Origin: Treponema peruense
GTDB taxonomy: Bacteria; Spirochaetota; Spirochaetia; Treponematales; Treponemataceae
Assembly: GCF_016117655.1 (NCBI RefSeq)
Contig: NZ_CP064936.1
Location: forward strand, 496,001 to 560,000
Direction: 5' to 3'
Length of the DNA stretch: 64,000 bases
Positions 58,977-64,000 of this stretch are shown in pieces (position 1 is the stretch's first letter; every line of letters starts with the position of its first letter). Both the position numbers and the translations under genes were made by a program. A model generated the notes under the pieces. It was not told the DNA's origin, searched no databases, and worked only from the letters and a program-made list of their open reading frames with translations.

Positions 58977-61289
58977 ATGAAAAAAATTATTGCTTTCATC
59001 TCAACTTTACTGGTGCTTTCAGCAGCTGTTTTCGCTGACGTATCTGTAAAGAAGCGTGACGACGGTAAGGTAGAAGTAACATTCTTCTACGGAAACCCTC
59101 GTGCTACAGAAGTTCTTCTTGCCGGAGATTTTAATAACTGGCAGGATGGCGCAGAAGCCATGACAAAGACCGACAAGGGCTTTACAATGACAAAAGTAGT
59201 TCCGGCCGGAACTATCATGAAGTATAAGTTCATTTCTGACGGAAACTGGACAGCAGACCTTAAAGCACCCGATACTGTAGATGACGGATTCGGCGGAAAG
59301 AACGGTCTCGTAGACGTAGACACACTCGTTGCAGCACAGGGTGGCGGAGACAGCGGAGCAAAGAAGTCCGGAATTAAATTCATTTCTTGGACAATGCTCG
59401 GAACCCAGTCAAACTTCAAGACACAGGGTGCTGTAGACAAGACAAAGAAGGGGTTTGATTTTGACAGCCAGTCTGTTGGTCTCAAGTCTTACAATAAACT
59501 TACAGGAAACGCACTCCCCGGAGTTCCTTTCTATGTAGAAATCGCCCTTGCAGAGCGCGAAATTGAAGACTATACAGGAGAAAAGAAAGTAACATATGTT
59601 GCAAAGAAGACTGATTCCAATGACTGGGAAATTGACCCTGTAGACGGACTCAAGCAGCTTGGTTCTGACCTTCTCAGCAGCCCTGTAGCTTATCTTGCAA
59701 ATGCAACAGACAATTCCAACAGTGGAGCTAAAGGACCCGGAACAAACCCGTTCCTTGGACACCTTAAGTTTGGTTTTGACACTGCATGGGTAAAGTATTA
59801 CACAGGATTCAACTATGCAAAGATGGAAGTTCGCCAGCCGGTTATCTGGAAGACAGTCGACGGTAACTGGGATGCAGGTTACAACCACGTTGGTGGATTT
59901 GCATCATTCAGCACAGGCGACAAAATCAATAATCTTTTTGCAGACTCTGGTGTAACTCTTGATGCAGGTTTCATTCCCAACAAGACAGCAGACCGCAAGG
60001 GAACAAAATACGGATACATCGGATGGCTCGGTGCTTCTATGCTCAACGGAGACGTTGTAGTAGACCTCCAGTCAAACGGTGCTTATGACGGAACACTCAT
60101 TTTTGATGACCCGGTAGAACATGACTTTATCGTTGGTGCAAAGGCAAAGTTTGCAGACCTTGGACTTAAGGTTGCAGCACAGGCTCTTTTTGCAACACAC
60201 CAGAAGTCAAGTGCAGATCTCGAGGCAGACGGAGCTTCCAGCGTTGCTGACTGGTCAGGATATTCAACAGATATCTGGTACCGCAATACAGAAAACGGAC
60301 TCCAGAACCTTGCAGGAAACGTACAGCTTTCTTACGAGGACAGCGACAAGGTTTGGGGAGCAGGAGTTGAATACCGCATGCGCGGAGCACAGGCTTCTCT
60401 TCTCTATGTTCGCCAGAACCATGACGACGGAACCTTTGACCTTAGCAACATGCTTGGTGTAGCAAACAGCCAGCGCGTTGCAGTCAACGGATACTACAAC
60501 AACGAAGACATTGGTCTTAACATTGGACTTAACGCTTCTGTAGAAATGCCACTCGAAAAGATTGGTATGAAAGACGAAGTTGCAGCAGGCTGGAAAGCAG
60601 AACTTGATAAGGTAAGTTGGTACAACGACCGCTTTAGTGGAAACTACGAACCGCTCTACGGAATCGAAAGCGGAATGGAAGTTGCAGTTACACCGACTGT
60701 TGCTTACACTCTTGATGACATGACATTCACAGCTTACGGAGACCTTTATTACAAGAACTACAAAGTAGAAGACGGATCTTCTTACATTGGCGAGAAGTAC
60801 GGCTGCTCTGACAGCGAATTTGCTTTCAAGCGCGCAGGTCTTACATTCAACTGGAAAAACATTGGAGACGTAGTAAAGGCTCTTGATGTTAACTACGGTT
60901 ACGATGACTCTAACGGAGCACGCATGTTCAACACATTGGTTGGACAGGTTACACTTCCTATGAGCATGAAGGCAAGCGTAGCATTCGGTCTTCGCACAGT
61001 TAAGTCTACAGAAGACGGAAAAAAATTCGTAGAAAAAGAGAACAACCCGTTTGCATTTGCAGTCGGATTCTCAAAGCAGTTTACAAAACTTGCAAAGCCA
61101 ACTTTCTACACACAGTTCTGCTACAACATGGACCCGTACAAGCACTTTGGCGACGGACAGGATCAGCTTAACCTTGACCGCGCTAACGTAAACGGAAGTC
61201 ACGAGAAGGAAGGTGTAGGATGCATTGACCCGGTAGACTGGTATGACGGACGCGGAGCATTCCGTGTAGGTATCCGCTGGGATATCTAA
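58977..61289 (+). CDS. CBM48 domain fused to a probable outer-membrane beta-barrel
   Basis: A protein of about 770 residues. A signal peptide (IIAFISTLLVLSAAVFAD) precedes a glycogen/starch-binding CBM48 domain (residues ~20-115: VEVTFFYGNPRATEVLLAGDFNNWQDG ... VVPAGTIMKYKFISDGNW). The rest reads as amphipathic strands rich in Gly, Asn, Asp and aromatics, such as LKFGFDTAWVKYYTGFNYAKM, VAAQALFATHQKS, VAYTLDDMTFTAYGDLYYKNY and FTFNWKNIGD-like turns, ending GAFRVGIRWDI. A porin or substrate-recruiting barrel that presents its starch-binding domain is the most likely reading. It heads a module with a surface lipoprotein and an amylase. Confidence 0.75.
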   Translation: MKKIIAFISTLLVLSAAVFADVSVKKRDDGKVEVTFFYGNPRATEVLLAGDFNNWQDGAEAMTKTDKGFTMTKVVPAGTIMKYKFISDGNWTADLKAPDTVDDGFGGKNGLVDVDTLVAAQGGGDSGAKKSGIKFISWTMLGTQSNFKTQGAVDKTKKGFDFDSQSVGLKSYNKLTGNALPGVPFYVEIALAEREIEDYTGEKKVTYVAKKTDSNDWEIDPVDGLKQLGSDLLSSPVAYLANATDNSNSGAKGPGTNPFLGHLKFGFDTAWVKYYTGFNYAKMEVRQPVIWKTVDGNWDAGYNHVGGFASFSTGDKINNLFADSGVTLDAGFIPNKTADRKGTKYGYIGWLGASMLNGDVVVDLQSNGAYDGTLIFDDPVEHDFIVGAKAKFADLGLKVAAQALFATHQKSSADLEADGASSVADWSGYSTDIWYRNTENGLQNLAGNVQLSYEDSDKVWGAGVEYRMRGAQASLLYVRQNHDDGTFDLSNMLGVANSQRVAVNGYYNNEDIGLNIGLNASVEMPLEKIGMKDEVAAGWKAELDKVSWYNDRFSGNYEPLYGIESGMEVAVTPTVAYTLDDMTFTAYGDLYYKNYKVEDGSSYIGEKYGCSDSEFAFKRAGLTFNWKNIGDVVKALDVNYGYDDSNGARMFNTLVGQVTLPMSMKASVAFGLRTVKSTEDGKKFVEKENNPFAFAVGFSKQFTKLAKPTFYTQFCYNMDPYKHFGDGQDQLNLDRANVNGSHEKEGVGCIDPVDWYDGRGAFRVGIRWDI

Positions 61290-61327
61290 TCTAATAAATC
61301 TTTGAAAGCGAGTTATTTATAAATTGT

Positions 61328-61356
61328 GTGGTGGTTGAGCTTGTCGAAACCACCAC
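61328..61356. repeat. Intergenic hairpin of a widespread palindrome type
   Basis: GTGGTGGTT (61328-61336) pairs with AACCACCAC (61348-61356); the loop GAGCTTGTCGA completes a TTGAGCTTGTCGAAA core. Similar cores recur in many unrelated bacterial genomes as interspersed palindromes. The rest of 61290-61431 holds no gene. It may protect or attenuate the transcript after the barrel gene. Confidence 0.55.
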
Positions 61357-61431
61357 TAAAAAAATAATTCTTTTCAAATCAAACTTTAAGATTTCTTTGA
61401 AATCTAATAAACAACATTTAGGAGAAACTAA

Positions 61432-62703
61432 ATGAAAAAAATATTAACAAGCGTAATTGCCGCTGCGGCTCTTCTTTTTGGATTTGCTGGTTGTTCTGGT
61501 GACTTGCACGATAAACCAGATGGTACAATTTTACAAGATGCAGGAATTATTGGTTCAATTAATGACTGGATCGCTGCAAAAATGACTGAAGTAGATGAAT
61601 CAACATATACATATACATTTGTTGCAACTGAAGAAACTGCGCAGTTTTCTGTTCAAGAAGTATTTGATAAGTGGGCCACCAGATGGTGTGGAAATAACAG
61701 TGCAGGGGTACCTGAAGCTGCTGAGACTACAAAAATAGAACCTGGTTGTGATTTACAAAAAATGGTTTATTCTACAGAAGCGGATCCAACACATGTTCAA
61801 ATTTCAGGTCTTTCTATAAATTCAGAATATAGAATTACTGTTAAAATAGATGATCCTTCCACAAAAACACTTTCTTGTAAAATTGAACTAACCAAAGAAG
61901 GCGGAAAACCTGCAGAATCTGCTCCAACTCCATACTATTTTGATGGACTCTATCTAGTTGGTAGTTGTTTCAAAATTGGTGATATGACAAATCTTTGGAG
62001 CTTTGGTCCTGCTAACTTAATTTATGGTGCTTCTGTTGATAAAAAAACAGGTATTGTAACTTATACAAAAGATATAGTTGCAGTAGCAACTGAAGGTGAA
62101 ATGGGAATTAACGATTCATCTTGGAAGAATAAACAGAAGGGTTCTGGTGTAACAATTGCAGCAGAAGCAGGTTATGTTGAACTCAACGGTGCTGAAGAAG
62201 ATAACTTCAAAGTTTCAGGACTCAAAGTAGGTTCTCCATATCGTGTTTATATCCAGACAACTCCAGAAAAAGTAGTTTCTGTAAAAATCGAAGAAATATG
62301 TTCATATACATTAACTTTTGAAATTACAGGACTTGAAGAAGGTAATGCTGCTTGGATTAACGGTGAGTTCTGGGGTAGTACATGGCCTAACGGTTGGCCA
62401 ATGGCAGAATGGAAATCAGAACCAAATGCAACACTTAAAGCTAATATTCCTGTAGCTGGAGTTGATGGAGTTGCAACATTTAATGAAAAATGGAATGTTG
62501 TTTCTGTTGCAAAACCAGGTGAAGATCTTTCTTGGAGTTTCAAACCTGTTGCAGCTGATTCTTTGGAAAACTTTACTGCAGAAGCTAATTTAGTATTAAA
62601 ACCAACAGATAATCTTACTTGTGAAATTACAAGTGTAGAAAGTTGTACTTACAAGATTTCTATTAATGCATTAAATGAAAAAGTTACTGTAACAAAACAA
62701 TAA
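61432..62703 (+). CDS. Three-domain surface lipoprotein, SusE/SusF-like in layout
   Basis: The 423-residue protein has a lipoprotein signal (AAAALLFGFAGC). Three beta-rich segments of ~120 residues follow: ~25-150 (AGIIGSINDWIAAKM... FVATEE), ~165-285 (YYFDGLYLVGSCFKIGDM... SWKNKQKG) and ~290-423 (YTLTFEITGLEEGNAAWING... WPMAEWKSE). Exposed Trp residues (INDW, NLWSF, WPNGWP) are the kind of side chain used for stacking on glucan. I do not recognise a named family. GGAG precedes the ATG. It sits between a CBM48-bearing barrel and an amylase, so starch or maltodextrin binding at the cell surface is inferred. Confidence 0.7.
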   Translation: MKKILTSVIAAAALLFGFAGCSGDLHDKPDGTILQDAGIIGSINDWIAAKMTEVDESTYTYTFVATEETAQFSVQEVFDKWATRWCGNNSAGVPEAAETTKIEPGCDLQKMVYSTEADPTHVQISGLSINSEYRITVKIDDPSTKTLSCKIELTKEGGKPAESAPTPYYFDGLYLVGSCFKIGDMTNLWSFGPANLIYGASVDKKTGIVTYTKDIVAVATEGEMGINDSSWKNKQKGSGVTIAAEAGYVELNGAEEDNFKVSGLKVGSPYRVYIQTTPEKVVSVKIEEICSYTLTFEITGLEEGNAAWINGEFWGSTWPNGWPMAEWKSEPNATLKANIPVAGVDGVATFNEKWNVVSVAKPGEDLSWSFKPVAADSLENFTAEANLVLKPTDNLTCEITSVESCTYKISINALNEKVTVTKQ

Positions 62704-62733
62704 TTTCTGTAAACACAGTAATTGATTAGTTAA

Positions 62734-62766
62734 ACAGGGATTTCTTATGGAAATCCCTGTTTTTTG
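62734..62766 (+). terminator. Rho-independent terminator between lipoprotein and amylase
   Basis: ACAGGGATTTC (62734-62744) pairs with GAAATCCCTGT (62750-62760), followed by T6. The amylase gene, 50 bp on, may have its own promoter or rely on read-through. Confidence 0.88.
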
Positions 62767-62815
62767 TATACACCTGTGTATGTTGTTTTAGACTTTAATC
62801 TGACAGGAGAAATGT

Positions 62816-64000
62816 ATGAAAACTTTTAAGAAACTTGTTCTTCTTTGTTGTGCTAGTATTTTTCTTTTTGCTGGATGTTCTGTAATTCATAATGAAAAGG
62901 ATGGGAGTTTACAGAATTATAATGCTTCGGTTTCAAGATCTGTTCTTGAACAGTCTTCAGATGATTATCAGAAAGATGTAATTTATTTTTTATTTGTAGA
63001 CAGATTTTCTGATGGTGACAGTACAAACAATGCCGGTTTGAATCCTGCTCAGTATGATTCAACAAAAACAAACTGGAAAAAATATTGGGGTGGAGATCTT
63101 CAGGGAGTTAATAATAAGCTTGATTACCTTAAAAATCTTGGTATCAATTCAATTTGGGTAACTCCTCTGGTAGAAGCAATCGATACGCCCACTAATGCTG
63201 GTGACTCTCCATATCACGGTTATTGGGGAAAAAATTATTTTAATATAGACGAACACTGGGGAACATGGAATGATTTTGACAACCTTGTTTCAAAAATGCA
63301 TTCTTCTCCTTACAATATGAAACTGATTTTGGACTATGCTCCAAACCATTCCAATCCAAATGATGAAGCTGAATACGGCAGTCTGTATAAAACGAATTAT
63401 AATACGTCAGGAGAAATAATAAGTACAGATAAACTGACTGATTATCTTACAGATACGTCAGGTTCCTGGTATCACAGACTTGGCGGAATTGGTGATACAG
63501 AATGGGATGATCCATATTATTGTCGTTATAAAAATCTTTTTAATTTGTCAGATTTTAATCAGGATAATTCTGCTACTTACAGCTATCTTGCAGATGCACT
63601 CGAATTCTGGCTTAACAGAGGTGTAGACGGTGTAAGACTTGATGCCGTAAAGCACATGAACACTTCATTCACAACTTCTCTTGTAAGCGATATGAAAACA
63701 AGAACCGGCAGAGATATATTCTTTTTTGGAGAATGGATGGATGCCGGTGCCTGGGCTACAGGACTTAATACAGAAGGGCAGTATTTTGCGAATAATTCAG
63801 GCTGCAGTCTTCTTGATTTCGGGTACCGTTCAACAATAGAAAGTGTTTTGAAAAATTCCGCAACCATGAGAACTTTGGCTGCATATCTTTCTGACCGTGA
63901 ATCTTACTGGAGCAATCCTCTTAAACAGGTTGTATTTCTCGATAATCATGATATGCCAAGAATCAATACTGTTCTAAGAAATAGCGCCGGTATGAGCGAA
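62816..64000 (+). CDS. Alpha-amylase family (GH13) lipoprotein (partial, runs off window)
   Basis: The first ~395 residues are visible. A lipoprotein signal (LLCCASIFLFAGC) starts at the ATG at 62816, which has AGGAG upstream. The GH13 barrel begins at DVIYFLFVDRFSDGD. Motifs are: region I DYAPNHS, region II GVRLDAVKHM (nucleophile Asp), region III FFGEWMD (acid/base Glu) and region IV VFLDNHD. The arrangement resembles cyclomaltodextrinase/CGTase-like secreted amylases. It would cleave starch at the surface next to the binding lipoprotein and the CBM48 barrel. The C-terminus lies outside the window. Confidence 0.9.
   Translation, partial: MKTFKKLVLLCCASIFLFAGCSVIHNEKDGSLQNYNASVSRSVLEQSSDDYQKDVIYFLFVDRFSDGDSTNNAGLNPAQYDSTKTNWKKYWGGDLQGVNNKLDYLKNLGINSIWVTPLVEAIDTPTNAGDSPYHGYWGKNYFNIDEHWGTWNDFDNLVSKMHSSPYNMKLILDYAPNHSNPNDEAEYGSLYKTNYNTSGEIISTDKLTDYLTDTSGSWYHRLGGIGDTEWDDPYYCRYKNLFNLSDFNQDNSATYSYLADALEFWLNRGVDGVRLDAVKHMNTSFTTSLVSDMKTRTGRDIFFFGEWMDAGAWATGLNTEGQYFANNSGCSLLDFGYRSTIESVLKNSATMRTLAAYLSDRESYWSNPLKQVVFLDNHDMPRINTVLRNSAGMSE

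Overview
The window looks like a chromosome segment of a carbohydrate-fermenting, gut- or rumen-type Treponema (Spirochaetota). This is inferred from the protein families, the many lipoproteins with spirochaete-style relaxed lipoboxes, outer-membrane barrels, the moderate GC content and the starch and xylo-oligosaccharide enzymes. No 16S rRNA is present, so the genus is an inference. Genes lie on both strands in short operons, with no sign of a large prophage or CRISPR array.

Layout. 1-4.1 kb: a response regulator and soluble histidine kinase pair, a DJ-1/PfpI protein, a membrane-bound LuxR-type regulator, a flavin reductase and tRNA-Ala. 4.1-14.4 kb: a TetR regulator divergent from a DUF2156-thrC operon, then a minus-strand glucan operon (malQ and a very large GH13 enzyme) and a radical SAM operon. 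14.4-22.2 kb: PTS EIIA, phosphofructokinase, a LemA/TPM membrane cluster and dnaX-ybaB-recR. 22.2-26.4 kb: a GH8 exo-oligoxylanase and a biotin operon birA-bioY-ecfA-ecfT with a BirA-like operator. 26.4-38.1 kb: nudC, M18 aminopeptidase, purD, hisG-hisB, an Lrp-aminotransferase pair, a TPR protein, rsmG and rsmE. 38.1-47 kb: an AT-rich two-gene island, a metallopeptidase lipoprotein, M29 aminopeptidase, an ABC ATPase, a phosphoesterase and a sirtuin. 47-53.6 kb: one 2129-residue Ig-like repeat protein ending in a probable outer-membrane barrel. 53.7-55.9 kb: ftsH. 56-58.5 kb: an accessory patch with 142-bp tandem repeats, an Rpn-type nuclease with a duplicated 3' end, a hairpin-rich insertion, and 200-bp tandem repeats carrying the 3' end of tRNA-Thr. 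58.5-64 kb: a starch-related surface module.

How the genes work together. The 58.9-64 kb module combines a CBM48 domain fused to a probable outer-membrane barrel, a three-domain surface lipoprotein and a lipoprotein alpha-amylase. This resembles the division of labour in the Bacteroides Sus system, but the proteins have a different architecture. Imported maltodextrins could be processed in the cytoplasm by the malQ/GH13 operon at 7-13 kb and fed to phosphofructokinase. This module is the best candidate for an undescribed system here.

A second pattern runs through the window. At least twelve genes have a -35/-10 pair with 16-17 bp spacing and an ATG only 6-9 nt after the -10 box, which leaves no room for a ribosome binding site. 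Leaderless transcription therefore looks common in this organism. The birA gene has a near-leaderless variant of the same layout with a BirA-type inverted repeat laid over it.
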